61,591 nt of DNA. Source: Cryobacterium sp. PH31-AA6 (GTDB lineage Bacteria; Actinomycetota; Actinomycetes; Actinomycetales; Microbacteriaceae). Location of the stretch: the NCBI RefSeq assembly GCF_030063195.1, contig NZ_JASISS010000021.1, forward strand, positions 1-61,591, written 5' to 3'. A program made the translations under genes and the position numbers. The notes under the pieces were generated by a model. It did not search any database and was not told the DNA's origin. It saw only the letters and a program-made list of their open reading frames with translations. Below are positions 27,924 through 37,020 of the stretch, piece after piece (the first letter of the stretch is position 1; every line of letters begins with the position of its first letter).

Positions 27924-28603
27924 GCGCACAGATCCACTTCGTTCGGCACGCCGAAACCCTCTTCAACGTCAGCGGGCAGCTGCAGGGCTGGTGCGATTCG
28001 CCGCTGACCGAACGCGGCGAACGCCAGGCCGCTGCCCTCGGTGAGTGGATGCGCGACGTACCGCTCGCTGCCGCGTTCGTGAGCGACCTCACCCGAACTC
28101 GCACGACGATGTCGGCCGCGCTCGCCGGGCATCCGCACCTGGTCCCGACCCCGCTGCGCGAGCTGCGCGAATGGCACTTCGGCAGCTGGGAGGGGCAGCC
28201 CAACGCCGACCTCTGGACGCCGGTCTTCGAGGCGCACGGCAAGCGGTACGCCCCGGGGCCGGCGGACTGGCCCGGAGTGACGGCCGACGGTTTCGACAGC
28301 GTCATCGACAGCATCCACCGCTTCGACCCGATCGGGCGTGCCGAGACGGGTGCAGACGTGAATGCTCGCGTCGAGGCCGCGCTCAAGATCGTCGTCGCCG
28401 CGGCAGAGCGGGCGACGCAGCAGGGCGCCGGGGATGTGCTCGTCGTGACCCACGGCAGCGTGCTGGGAGGCCTTCTCCGTAGCCTCGATCCCGAGCACCG
28501 GTTCGGCGGGAGTGTGCCGAATTGCGGCGTGATCAGCGTGGCCCTGCAGGACGGGAAGTGGGGCGCCGCCGGCGTTGATGGGTCATGCGGCATGGTCGCC
28601 TGA
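27920..28603 (+). CDS. Histidine phosphatase-family protein
   Basis: A 227-residue cytosolic phosphatase. RHAETLFN near residue 9 carries the catalytic His, RELREWHFGSWEG the acid residue, and VVTHGSVLGGL the second His. The pattern fits the broad-specificity phosphoglycerate-mutase-like phosphatases. It is distinct from the MSMEG_4193-type copy at 25222, with low similarity outside the motifs. The start overlaps a short upstream open frame. Confidence 0.88.
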   Translation: MSAQIHFVRHAETLFNVSGQLQGWCDSPLTERGERQAAALGEWMRDVPLAAAFVSDLTRTRTTMSAALAGHPHLVPTPLRELREWHFGSWEGQPNADLWTPVFEAHGKRYAPGPADWPGVTADGFDSVIDSIHRFDPIGRAETGADVNARVEAALKIVVAAAERATQQGAGDVLVVTHGSVLGGLLRSLDPEHRFGGSVPNCGVISVALQDGKWGAAGVDGSCGMVA

Positions 28604-28618
28604 GCGGCGTACGATCGG

Positions 28619-29575
28619 GTGGTGCCCCCGCGTTCCCCCCTGCCCCAGCAACACGGGCTCGATGCAGCGTGGGTGCGCACCCCGGACCGTGACCGCTCCC
28701 GGCCTGACCCGTGGCCGACCATGGGGGACTGGCTGCACGAGCGCTTGAGCGACTTCGTCGACGTGGCCGGGTTTCTGGCGCGGGGGCGCTTCGTCGATGA
28801 GGCGGGCAGCCCGGTGGACGGCGACGCCCCGTACCGGTCGTGTGCCTTCGTCTGGTTTCACCGGGATCGTGCGGAGGAGACCATCGTGCCCGGACGCATC
28901 CACATCGTTCACCGCGACGAGCGGATCGTGGCGGTCGACAAGCCGGCCTTTCTCTCCACCATCCCGCGCGGGCGCCACGTGCTGCAGAGCGTGGTCGTGC
29001 GGCTGCGCGCGGAGTTGGGCCTGCCCGAGCTGTCGCCCCTGCACCGGCTGGACCGGGTGACATCGGGGATACTCATCCTGGCGACGGAGCGGCGCTGGCG
29101 CGGCGCGTACCAATCCATGTTCCAGCGCGGCGAGGTGGGCAAGACCTACCGCGCCCTGGCGCCGCTGCGCCCGGAGCTCGACTTCCCCGTGACCGTGCGC
29201 AATCACCTCAGCAAACCGCGCGGGCAGGTGCAGGCCGAGGTCATTCCCGGCGCCCCGGTCAATGCCGTCTCGTTGATCGAGCGGGAAGCGCAGTTGCAGG
29301 CCCTTGCCGTCTATCGGTTGACTCCGCAGACGGGACGCACGCACCAACTGCGGATGCACATGCTCGGGCTGGGGATTCCGATCTGGGATGACCCGCTGTA
29401 CCCCGTGGTCGAGGACGTCGCACTGGACGACTTCTCCCGCCCGTTGCAGCTCCTGGCCAGCGAGGTGCGGTTCACCGACCCCGTGGACGGGAGCCCGCGT
29501 TTGTTCGAGAGCGTGCGCACACTGCCGCTGCAGAGCGAGATCACCATCTCCCGACCGGATGCCGCCGATCACTGA
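28619..29575 (+). CDS. RluA-family pseudouridine synthase
   Basis: A 318-residue RNA-modifying enzyme. HRLDRVTSGIL, near residue 142, holds the catalytic Asp of the RluA family; QTGRTHQLRMHM near 240 is the second signature. The N-terminal 95 residues are not a clear S4 domain. The start is one of two adjacent GTG codons (28619 or 28622). Target uridine (rRNA or tRNA) cannot be read from the sequence. Confidence 0.88.
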   Translation: MVPPRSPLPQQHGLDAAWVRTPDRDRSRPDPWPTMGDWLHERLSDFVDVAGFLARGRFVDEAGSPVDGDAPYRSCAFVWFHRDRAEETIVPGRIHIVHRDERIVAVDKPAFLSTIPRGRHVLQSVVVRLRAELGLPELSPLHRLDRVTSGILILATERRWRGAYQSMFQRGEVGKTYRALAPLRPELDFPVTVRNHLSKPRGQVQAEVIPGAPVNAVSLIEREAQLQALAVYRLTPQTGRTHQLRMHMLGLGIPIWDDPLYPVVEDVALDDFSRPLQLLASEVRFTDPVDGSPRLFESVRTLPLQSEITISRPDAADH

Positions 29576-29598
29576 GCGGTTTCTGGCAGTCTGGTCCC

Positions 29599-29835
29599 AT
29601 GGTTGAGCAGATTCCGATAGAGCGCCACGAGGTTTACACGACCGGCGTGACGAAATCCCGAGGGTTCGAACTCGACGGTGAGATGCATGGCCAGTGGGAG
29701 TTCTACCGCCTCGACGGGTCGTTGATGCGCTCCGGTGAGTTCGATCGTGGCACGCAGATCGGCGTCTGGCGAACGTATGCTCGTGACGGCCGTCTGGTCA
29801 AGGAAACCACGTTCGGCCCGGACCAGTCGGCCTGA
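29599..29835 (+). CDS. Small MORN/YwqK-like repeat protein
   Basis: A 78-residue protein with the short beta-strand repeat typical of YwqK/MORN-variant proteins: GEMHGQWEFYRLDGSLMRSGEF followed by GTQIGVWRTYARDGRLVKETTF. Family members occur as immunity-like or structural repeats; no function can be assigned to so short a protein. It follows the pseudouridine synthase by 23 bases and is probably cotranscribed. Confidence 0.7.
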   Translation: MVEQIPIERHEVYTTGVTKSRGFELDGEMHGQWEFYRLDGSLMRSGEFDRGTQIGVWRTYARDGRLVKETTFGPDQSA

Positions 29836-29956
29836 CGCTGGTCCCGATCGGCTTTCGCCGCGGGTGACTACTTCACAGAGGATGTCCCCGCGGGCGATTT
29901 CTCCACAGACTTCGTCTTTATGTTCGAATGTCGGCGGGTTGTGGCACACTCCTCGT

Positions 29957-31621
29957 ATGACCAGCATCGAAGCTGTTATTGAGAACCTGGCCGAATCCCT
30001 GGCCCGGTCAAAACTGTCCGCGAGTGTCTTCGCGGAGCTGTCCGACGAGGAGTCGGAACGCGCCCATTCCGCTATTTCCCTGTTTCTGCGCTCGGTGACG
30101 ACCGTCGCCGCCCTGTCGGCTGCGAACATCGACCGCCGTTCCGGCTGGGAACTCGGCCGGGAGGGCCTGGCCCGCCGGAACGGATTCCGCAACTCGGAGG
30201 AGTTCGTGCAACACCTCGGCGGGGGAGGAGCCGGCACGAGAACGGATGCCCGCCGCCTGATCGAAGCGGGAACCATGGCCACCGTGGCCGAGCTCGCCCG
30301 TCGTCGTCAGGAGAAGGAAGAGGCTCGTCGGCGCGAGGAGGAGGAAGCGGCCGCGGAGTCAGGAGAGTCGCCTCCGGAACACCCGGAGCAACCGGCCCCA
30401 TCGGTGCAGGTGCCGTGGTTCGCGCCCCTCGGCGAGGCGGTCGCCGCGTCAGTGCTCGGCGCCGAGGCAGCCACCCTGATCCGACGAGGCCTGGGCGAAC
30501 CGGCCCTCGGGGTCACGGAGGACATGCTCCGGGACGCGCTGGTGCCCCTCATCGAAGACTGCCGCTCGATGAATGCCGACCAGGCGGCGCGGGCCGCACG
30601 GCAGGCACGGGACGCGATCGATGCCGCGGGCATCGCCGCACGCGCCGACGCGATGCGGGCCCGGCAGTACCTGCGGGTATACGACAAGCCAGACGGCATG
30701 CTGCACGGCAACTTCGAGCTCGACCCGGAGAACGGGAGTTGCTTCCGCGACTTCCTGCTGCAGGTAACGGGCCCCCGCACCGGAGGACCCCGGTTCGTGG
30801 AAGCCGGCGAGAAGGCGCGGGCGCAGGCCATCATCGACGATCCTCGCTCCACCGACCAGATCGCCGCGGAATCCCTGATCGAGGCGATCAGGGTCGCCGC
30901 CGCCGCGAACCCGGGTGTGGTCTTCGGTCGCACCCGCGCGAGCGTCAAGGTCGTCGTGCAGGCCCGTGCCACGGAGCAGGGTGACGCTCCGAAACGGGCG
31001 GGCGACGTTGCGGGCGACGGTGCTGGTGCTGGTGCTGGTGCTGGTGTTGGTGTTGGTGCTGGTGCTGGTGCTGGTGCTGGTGTTGGCGCCGCGGGGCCCG
31101 GGCGCGGGCTGGCTCTCGTCGCCCCGGGAATCATCGAGGGAACCACCAGTCCGGCACCCACGGAGACGATCAATCGGCTCATCTGCGACAGCGGATTCAT
31201 CCCGATAGTGGTCTCGGCCGAGTCCACGAGCGGCGATGTGAGGGTGTTGAATGTCGGGCGCGAGCAGCGCCTCTTCACGGCCGCCCAACGAGCCGCGCTG
31301 GCCGTGCGCGACGGGGGCTGCATGATGCCCGGCTGTCTCAAACCCCCGAGCTGGACCGAGGCCCACCACCTCGACGGGTGGACAGCCGACGGTGGATTGA
31401 CCGACCTGGCCGACGGCATCCTTCTCTGCGCGCCGGATCACCTGAGACTGCACAACGAGCACTGGAAGATCGTGCGCACCGGCACCGAGTACTTTCTGAT
31501 CCCGCCGCCGAACGTCGACGCCGGGCAGAAGCCGATTCGGCTGGTCAGCAAGTCCGCCCTGCAGCTCGGGTCGCCACTGCGTCTCGGCGCCGACCGTGCC
31601 GCCCGGAGCGACGCCCACTAG
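29957..31621 (+). CDS. DUF222 / HNH endonuclease domain protein (13E12-type)
   Basis: A 554-residue protein. The N-terminal and central DUF222 region, rich in Ala/Arg/Glu helices, leads to a C-terminal HNH nuclease domain with CMMPGC, EAHHLDGW and CAPDHLRLHNEHW. Such genes are multicopy in high-GC Actinobacteria; their role is unclear, and some may be mobile. An in-frame Gly-Ala/Gly-Val repeat at about 355-376 is encoded by a 6-bp microsatellite (31019-31084). The ATG at 29957 gives the usual start; the frame extends upstream without support. Confidence 0.88.
   Translation: MTSIEAVIENLAESLARSKLSASVFAELSDEESERAHSAISLFLRSVTTVAALSAANIDRRSGWELGREGLARRNGFRNSEEFVQHLGGGGAGTRTDARRLIEAGTMATVAELARRRQEKEEARRREEEEAAAESGESPPEHPEQPAPSVQVPWFAPLGEAVAASVLGAEAATLIRRGLGEPALGVTEDMLRDALVPLIEDCRSMNADQAARAARQARDAIDAAGIAARADAMRARQYLRVYDKPDGMLHGNFELDPENGSCFRDFLLQVTGPRTGGPRFVEAGEKARAQAIIDDPRSTDQIAAESLIEAIRVAAAANPGVVFGRTRASVKVVVQARATEQGDAPKRAGDVAGDGAGAGAGAGVGVGAGAGAGAGVGAAGPGRGLALVAPGIIEGTTSPAPTETINRLICDSGFIPIVVSAESTSGDVRVLNVGREQRLFTAAQRAALAVRDGGCMMPGCLKPPSWTEAHHLDGWTADGGLTDLADGILLCAPDHLRLHNEHWKIVRTGTEYFLIPPPNVDAGQKPIRLVSKSALQLGSPLRLGADRAARSDAH
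31019..31084 (+). repeat. In-frame hexanucleotide repeat (GGTGCT/GGTGTT) in the HNH gene
   Basis: Eleven consecutive 6-base units, eight GGTGCT and three GGTGTT, encode alternating Gly-Ala and Gly-Val. GGT, GCT and GTT are rare codons in the surrounding genes, which prefer GGC, GCC and GTC. This suggests recent slippage expansion rather than old coding sequence. Confidence 0.9.
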
Positions 31622-31744
31622 TGCGCCGCCAGATAGCGCGGCGCCCACTGGCGCATCACCAGACAGCGAGCTGGGCACGGTTGACCGCGTATGGTCTACC
31701 GGCGCTCCGGTGAGTAGCCTGAAAGCCTGACGAAGGGATCGACC

Positions 31745-32152
31745 ATGGCCGCTGGAACAGGCACGAAAGATGACCCGTGGGTGCTCACCACGCCGCCGGG
31801 AACCTCGTCATTCACGATCTACCGCGATGACGTCTCCGACCCCGAGTTGCTCGTCTGCCAGGTGGGATCCACCACCCTGAAGTACCTCGCTCGCGCGATC
31901 GATGACCTGCACACCTGGCTCACCGAACAGGCCACCTGGGTGCCCCTGGGCGCGGCCGACGAGCAGAAGCCGGTGGCGGCCGGAACGGTCGAGGCCTGGG
32001 GTCGGTCCGACGACAACCCCGTGGGCGGGTGGTACGGAACCCGGAAGGGCTATCGAGGACGATTCGGCATGTACCTGCCGCCGCTGCTCGAGGCACTCGG
32101 TCTCGCCGAACTCACGCACACGCCCAGGAACAACCAGATGCGGGCAATCTGA
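31745..32152 (+). CDS. Conserved hypothetical protein, about 135 residues
   Basis: A 135-residue soluble protein beginning MAAGTGTKDDPWVL. Later stretches include LLVCQVGSTTLKYL and a C-terminal DNPVGGWYGTRKGYRGRFGMYLPPLLEALG segment. I recall similar small proteins in soil actinobacteria but cannot attach a function. GAAGGGATCGACC precedes the ATG. It stands alone between the HNH gene and an ArfB-like gene. Confidence 0.7.
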   Translation: MAAGTGTKDDPWVLTTPPGTSSFTIYRDDVSDPELLVCQVGSTTLKYLARAIDDLHTWLTEQATWVPLGAADEQKPVAAGTVEAWGRSDDNPVGGWYGTRKGYRGRFGMYLPPLLEALGLAELTHTPRNNQMRAI

Positions 32153-32263
32153 CGACAGAGGGCTCACTGGATCCGGTTGGGCCGGATCCCGGATGAGGAC
32201 AGTCTCATGACAGGTCGCGCCTGCCTGGCCCCGGCCGAGGCCGGATCGTGCCACGCTGGGAGC

Positions 32264-32686
32264 ATGGATCTGGAGGTGTCGCCCGCGCTCACCATTCCCG
32301 CGTCGGAACTCGGCTGGCGATTCTCGCGGTCGTCGGGGCCCGGCGGCCAGCACGTCAACACCTCGGACAGTCGGGTAGAGCTCATCTGGAACGTCGCCGA
32401 CTCGGCGGCCCTGTCCGACGAGCAGCGGATGTTGCTGCTCTCGCGTCTCGATCGACGACTCATCGCCGGAGTGATCACCGTGGCCGCCTCCGAGCAACGG
32501 TCCCAGCTGCGCAACCGGGAGATCGCCCTGGCCAAGCTCGCCGAGATCGTTGCCGCAGGCCTGGCTCCCGATGCGCCTGCTCGCCGCGCGACCAAACCCA
32601 CCCGAGGTTCGGGGCGGCGACACCTCGCCGCGAAGCAACAGCGGTCGGCCACCAAGCGGCAGCGCCAGCGCCCGCCCGCCGAGTAG
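32264..32686 (+). CDS. arfB: ArfB/YaeJ-like ribosome-rescue peptidyl-tRNA hydrolase
   Basis: A 140-residue protein with the class-I release-factor catalytic motif SGPGGQHVN near residue 29 (GGQ). A basic C-terminal tail (RRHLAAKQQR...KRQRQRP) is of the type that ArfB inserts into the mRNA channel of stalled ribosomes. I chose the ATG at 32264 because it yields the family-typical start; an ATG at 32207 has a better Shine-Dalgarno and would add 19 residues. Domain length fits ArfB, not full release factors. Confidence 0.88.
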   Translation: MDLEVSPALTIPASELGWRFSRSSGPGGQHVNTSDSRVELIWNVADSAALSDEQRMLLLSRLDRRLIAGVITVAASEQRSQLRNREIALAKLAEIVAAGLAPDAPARRATKPTRGSGRRHLAAKQQRSATKRQRQRPPAE

Positions 32687-32700
32687 GCGAGCGGGCGCCG

Positions 32701-32736
32701 CGCCGACCGCGCCGACCGCGCCGACCGCGCCGACCG
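32701..32736. repeat. Four tandem copies of a 9-bp unit (CGCCGACCG)
   Basis: Four perfect, contiguous 9-base copies lie just after the ArfB-like stop and before the convergent flavoprotein gene. A degenerate part-copy follows. No gene appears to use it. It is one of three short tandem repeats in this window. Confidence 0.85.
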
Positions 32737-32784
32737 CACCGGCGCGGACGGCCCAGTCTGCGCGGACTGCCAAGGCGGGGGAAC

Positions 32785-34668
32785 CTACCGAACGAGCAGC
32801 ATCTGCCGGAAGAACGCGGCCAGCTCGTCGGTCGAGGTCAGGGGCAGCACGGTCGCCACGTACTGGTCCGGCCGCACCACCACCACGGCGCCGTCGCGGC
32901 TGAGTCCGCGGAGCTCGAAGATGTCGTGCGCCGGGTCGGCGGAATACACCTTCTCGTAGTCAATCAGCTCGAACGGACCGGTCCTCGGCAGGAACGCCTC
33001 GGGAACCCGACTCAGGTCCACGTCGGAGTGAGACTGCTGGTAGACCACCTTCACGTCGAAGACACTGTCGATGTCGCTGCCCGCCGGAGTGTGCGCGCGC
33101 AGCGGCGAATCGGGCGAGGTCTGCAGCCAGTGCGCCCAATCGGCCAGCGGTGAGGTGTCGCCGGATGCTGCGGCATCCGCGAACGCATAGAGGCGCCACC
33201 GACCGTCGGCGCGGTGGTGGTGCCCTAGCTGTACCGGGTTGGCATCGGCGACGCGAACCACCGGGGCGGACCTGAAACGCTTGCCGATCGGGAACCCCGC
33301 CGCGAGATCCTGGTGGGTCGCCTCGCCGACCAGCATCGACGGCGGGTATTGGGTCATGAATCCGGCCGGGAATTCAGCGGTGCGAGTGTAGAACTCCTCC
33401 AGTGGAACCGTGAGGTCTTCCGGCCTCGTCGCCATCAGGGTCGACCACTCCTTGTCGAAGTCGATGAGATTCTTGGCGATGACCTGACGCTCGGCCGAGT
33501 AGGTTCCGAGCAGCGTCTCCGGGCTGCGGCCGTCGAGCACATAGGCGAGCTTCCAGCCCAGGTTGAAGCCGTCCTGCATCGACACGTTCATGCCCTGGCC
33601 GGCCTTGGCGCTGTGGGTGTGGCACGCGTCGCCGGTGATGAAAACGCGCGGCGTGCGGGTGCCGATCTCGTCGGGCAGCACGTCGTCGAATCGGTCAGTG
33701 AGACGGTGAGCGACCTCGTACACGCTGTGCCACGCGACGTTTTTCACGTCCAGCGTGTAGGGGTGCAGGATCTCGTTCGCCTTGCCGATGATCTGCTCAA
33801 TCGTCGTCTCGCGCACGGCCCCGTTGTCGTCGGGGGCCACCTCGCCCAGGTCGACGTACATGCGGAACAGGTACCCGCCCTCACGCGGAATGAGCAGGAT
33901 GTTGCCGCCGGAACCTGACTGGATCGCACACTTCGTGCGGATGTCCGGGAAATCGGTGACGGCGAGAACGTCCATGACGCCCCAGGCGTGGAATGCCTGG
34001 TCGCCGGCGAGCGTGCAGCCGATAGATTCGCGTACGGCGCTGCGGGCACCGTCGGCGCCGACCACATACTTGGCGTGAACGATGCGCTCCCGGCCCGCGC
34101 TGTCCCCGCCCGTGTTCACGAGCGTGACGGTGACGGGATACTCACCTTCGTTGGTGTTCTCCAGGCTGCGGAATTCCAGGCCGAAATCGGCCTTCATCCG
34201 GGTCGGCGAATTGGCCATGACCTCGGCGAAGTAGTCGAGCACGCGCGCCTGGTTGACGATGAGGTGCGGAAACTCGCTGATGCCGGTGGGGTCGTCCACC
34301 GCGCGGGCGGTGCGGACGATTCGCGACGCATCGGCGGGGTCCGGCTTCCAGAAGGCCATTTCGGTGATGCGGTAGGCCTCGGCGATGATGCGCTCCGCGA
34401 AGCCGAAGGCCTGGAACGTCTCGACGCTGCGGGCCTGGATGCCGTCGGCCTGCCCGATCGCCAGGCGTTCGCCGCGGCGCTCGACGATGCGAGTCGTGAT
34501 GCCAGGGAACTGGGAGAGCTGGGCGGCGGTGATCATGCCGGCTGGGCCCGTTCCGACGATGAGCACGTCGACATTCTCGGGAAGATCGTCGGGGCGATCG
34601 ATGCCGACACCCGCCGCATCCTGAATGCGCGGGTCTGTGGACACGTATCCTCGGTGGTGAAACTGCAC
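32785..34668 (-). CDS. FAD-dependent phenol-hydroxylase-type monooxygenase
   Basis: A 627-residue class A flavoprotein monooxygenase. The FAD-binding GTGPAGM is near residue 34, the DG motif is VVGADGARSAVRES near 200, and GDACHTHSAKAGQGMN near 350 is the second FAD motif. A C-terminal thioredoxin-like domain, as in phenol 2-monooxygenase, completes it. It would hydroxylate an aromatic substrate with NADPH and O2. The GTG at 34668 has GAGGA five bases upstream. No ring-cleavage genes are adjacent. A strong inverted repeat at 34716-34744 probably controls it. Confidence 0.9.
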   Translation of the reverse strand: MQFHHRGYVSTDPRIQDAAGVGIDRPDDLPENVDVLIVGTGPAGMITAAQLSQFPGITTRIVERRGERLAIGQADGIQARSVETFQAFGFAERIIAEAYRITEMAFWKPDPADASRIVRTARAVDDPTGISEFPHLIVNQARVLDYFAEVMANSPTRMKADFGLEFRSLENTNEGEYPVTVTLVNTGGDSAGRERIVHAKYVVGADGARSAVRESIGCTLAGDQAFHAWGVMDVLAVTDFPDIRTKCAIQSGSGGNILLIPREGGYLFRMYVDLGEVAPDDNGAVRETTIEQIIGKANEILHPYTLDVKNVAWHSVYEVAHRLTDRFDDVLPDEIGTRTPRVFITGDACHTHSAKAGQGMNVSMQDGFNLGWKLAYVLDGRSPETLLGTYSAERQVIAKNLIDFDKEWSTLMATRPEDLTVPLEEFYTRTAEFPAGFMTQYPPSMLVGEATHQDLAAGFPIGKRFRSAPVVRVADANPVQLGHHHRADGRWRLYAFADAAASGDTSPLADWAHWLQTSPDSPLRAHTPAGSDIDSVFDVKVVYQQSHSDVDLSRVPEAFLPRTGPFELIDYEKVYSADPAHDIFELRGLSRDGAVVVVRPDQYVATVLPLTSTDELAAFFRQMLLVR

Positions 34669-34715
34669 GGCTTCCTCACTTCTCTGTGTGGGCGAATCGG
34701 ACGTCACTGTCGATT

Positions 34716-34744
34716 CGATAATCGAACACGCCGTTCTATTATCG
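34716..34744. promoter_or_regulatory. Inverted-repeat operator upstream of the monooxygenase
   Basis: CGATAATCGAAC at 34716-34727 and GTTCTATTATCG at 34733-34744 are reverse complements at 11 of 12 positions with a five-base spacer. It lies 47 bases upstream of the monooxygenase GTG and 113 bases from the MOSC start. AT-richness and symmetry suggest a repressor site; no regulator gene is adjacent. Confidence 0.65.
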
Positions 34745-34857
34745 CTTGTTGAATCATATATCATTTGGCTGTGAGTGGGGCGGTTGATTCGAACCCATCG
34801 CCTCGCGTACCGTGTGGGATACCTCCACGTTGCACGATATCCGGTCGATTGGGCGCC

Positions 34858-35628
34858 ATGCAGATAAGCACCATCGGCGTCTCCGCCCTCAAGGGCGGCC
34901 GCCACCGATCCCGGGACCAGATTCGACTCGAGCCCGATGGCCCGGTCGGAGACCGAGTGTTCGCGGTCGTCGATCTCGAGGCCGGACGGGTCGTGAGGAC
35001 CATTGAGCAGCCGTCCCTCCTCGGCTGCGAAGCGCGCTGGGGCAGTGGGGTGCTGTCCGTGGAGATCGACGGGGAATGGATCTCGGCGGAGGTCGAGCCC
35101 AGCGGGAATCAGGTCGCACTCGACTACTGGGGCCGGACCGCCAGGATGGAGGTCATCGAGGGGCCATGGGCCAGCGAATTCTCGCGGTTCCTGGGGCGGA
35201 GGGTTGTCCTCGCCCGGAGCGCCGTCCCGGGCACCGTGGTCTTCGGCGGCTCCGTCACGATCGCGACGTCCGGCTCGCTCAATCGCCTGGCCGCCGAATC
35301 CGGCACCATGGTCGATGCGCGTCGGTTCCGGTCCACCCTCACGATCGACACCGGCGACGCCGCGGCGCACGTGGAGGATGCCTGGATCGGCCGCGAGCTC
35401 GAGATCGGGACTGCCCGACTGCGTGTTTCGAGCGGTGTTCCCCGGTGCGCGGTCATCGACCTCGACCCGGACACCGGCGTTTCGGGAACGAGCCTGCTCA
35501 AGACGCTGGCCGGTTATCGCCTCCGGGCGGGCGAGATCGAATTCGGCGTCTACGCCGAGGTCATTCGACCGGGCATCGTCTCCGGCGGCGACCTGGCCCG
35601 GGTGCTGCCCGCCGCACCGACCGCCTAA
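34858..35628 (+). CDS. MOSC-domain protein
   Basis: A 256-residue protein. The N-terminal MOSC_N-like beta domain (1-100) starts MQISTIGVSALKGGRHR. The C-terminal MOSC domain (about 120-245) has the conserved Cys in PRCAVIDLDPDTG. MOSC domains act in sulfur transfer to molybdenum cofactor or as molybdenum reductases of N-hydroxylated compounds. The gene is divergent from the monooxygenase; a shared regulator is possible. Its stop overlaps the convergent HAD gene by four bases (CTAA). Confidence 0.85.
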   Translation: MQISTIGVSALKGGRHRSRDQIRLEPDGPVGDRVFAVVDLEAGRVVRTIEQPSLLGCEARWGSGVLSVEIDGEWISAEVEPSGNQVALDYWGRTARMEVIEGPWASEFSRFLGRRVVLARSAVPGTVVFGGSVTIATSGSLNRLAAESGTMVDARRFRSTLTIDTGDAAAHVEDAWIGRELEIGTARLRVSSGVPRCAVIDLDPDTGVSGTSLLKTLAGYRLRAGEIEFGVYAEVIRPGIVSGGDLARVLPAAPTA

Positions 35629-36491
35629 ACCGAGTGTGTGCGCTCGTCCTGCAGTTGCGGCAGGGCCGCGAGGATGCTGGTGATCACGCCGGCCTCCGCA
35701 TTCGACGGCGCGATGTGCCGAGCCCGGGCTCGAATGCTCGGGTGCGCGTTGGCGACCGCGTAGGAGTGCCCGGCGGCATCGAGCATCTCGGCATCGTTGA
35801 GGTAGTCGCCGAAAGCCATCGTCTGCTCCCGGCCGATCCCCAGCTGTTGCTGCAACCGGAGGAGTGCCCGGCCCTTGTTCGCTCCCCGGCGCATCACGTC
35901 GACCCAGTTCTCGCCCGAGACCACGATGTCCGCCAGGAGGTCGAGCTCGCGCAGGGCCGGTCCGGTTCGGGTCTCGGCCGCACCGCGGTCGAAAATTGCG
36001 AGCTTGAGGACGACGTCCTCGAGGGCGGCGACGTGCACATCCGCGACGACCTCGAGCGCCGCGTAGTAGCGGGAAACCTGGCCGACGAACTCTTCGTCGG
36101 CGCGTTCGATGTAGGCGGAGCGGGCGCCGCAGACGACGAGCCCCAGGTCGGCTCCCGCGGCGACGGTGCTGCGCACCCAGCCAACGATGGGGGCGATGAT
36201 CGACGGATCGACGGGTGTCCGGTCGATGCTGGTGCCGTCGCGCACCACATTGGTTCCGTTTTCCGCGATGTAAATCAGTCCCTGGCGCTCACCGAAAACC
36301 TTGTGCAGCGTCTGGTACTGCCGACCGCTCGCGGGAACGAACAGCACCCCAGCATGCGCGAGGTCGTCGAGGAGAGGCCAGAACGCGTCGGGAACGCGGC
36401 CCTCGTCGTCGAGCAGGGTGCCGTCCATGTCCGAGACGATGAGGCGGATGTCGGCTGGCTCGGTTGAGGGGTTCACGGTTTGGTGGGTCAC
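35625..36491 (-). CDS. HAD-superfamily Cof-type phosphatase
   Basis: A 288-residue Cof/class IIB HAD hydrolase. Motif I is DMDGTLLDDEG near residue 21, motif II includes VPASGRQ near 53, and the C-terminal GDYLNDAEML near 235 is motifs III/IV. Such enzymes dephosphorylate sugar phosphates or flavin precursors; the substrate is not predictable. Length and cap arrangement are normal. It is convergent with the MOSC gene. Confidence 0.92.
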   Translation of the reverse strand: MTHQTVNPSTEPADIRLIVSDMDGTLLDDEGRVPDAFWPLLDDLAHAGVLFVPASGRQYQTLHKVFGERQGLIYIAENGTNVVRDGTSIDRTPVDPSIIAPIVGWVRSTVAAGADLGLVVCGARSAYIERADEEFVGQVSRYYAALEVVADVHVAALEDVVLKLAIFDRGAAETRTGPALRELDLLADIVVSGENWVDVMRRGANKGRALLRLQQQLGIGREQTMAFGDYLNDAEMLDAAGHSYAVANAHPSIRARARHIAPSNAEAGVITSILAALPQLQDERTHSV

Positions 36492-36711
36492 GCGGTTGCT
36501 TCCTGTCGATGGTTCTGCGGAGGCGCGACGAATGCTTCAGGGGCGCCTGCGCCGTCCTTCTCGATGATGTCACCCTTGACGACTGCCGTCCCCGTCCGGG
36601 CCTGGAGCCGGGGCAGACGGTCGCGTCACTCGGCGGGGTTCCTGGCCCGGAAACAATCCTTTCGTTCGGGCGAACGCACCGCTATGTTGAGATCAACTGA
36701 AGGAGGCGGCT

Positions 36712-37020
36712 GTGACCGCACGACCGCATGACCTGGCCGATCTGTACCTCGCTCCCGTCACACTGGGGATGGACCATCGTCTCGAGGAGATGTCCGGCCT
36801 GTCGGTGGAGGACGTTCGGTACCGCGTGATCCTCGGCACGGACCGCGAACCGCACACCGCTGCGGAACGGGAGGAGGCCCTGCTGGAGATGCTCACGAGC
36901 GGCATCGACCTGCACGGCTGGCAGGTCTTCCGTCACCCGCGGGGCCTGCGGATTTCGCACGACACCTATTCGCTGGTGCTCGGAGTACCGGCCAATCTGG
37001 TCTCCTACCTCGACGACTGA
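36712..37020 (+). CDS. Small conserved hypothetical protein
   Basis: A 102-residue acidic soluble protein starting at a GTG with a strong AAGGAGG site eight bases upstream. No family is recognised. The N-terminal half is helical (DLADLYLAPVTLGMDHRLEEM) and the C-terminal half has WQVFRHPRGLRISHDTYSLVLGVPANL. Good ribosome site, codon usage and frame support a real gene. Confidence 0.7.
   Translation: MTARPHDLADLYLAPVTLGMDHRLEEMSGLSVEDVRYRVILGTDREPHTAAEREEALLEMLTSGIDLHGWQVFRHPRGLRISHDTYSLVLGVPANLVSYLDD

Noticed and set aside
29917..29956. TGTTCGAAT upstream of the HNH gene as a LexA (SOS) box
   Set aside because: Only one half-site resembles the actinobacterial TCGAAC-N4-GTTCGA pattern; the partner half is missing.
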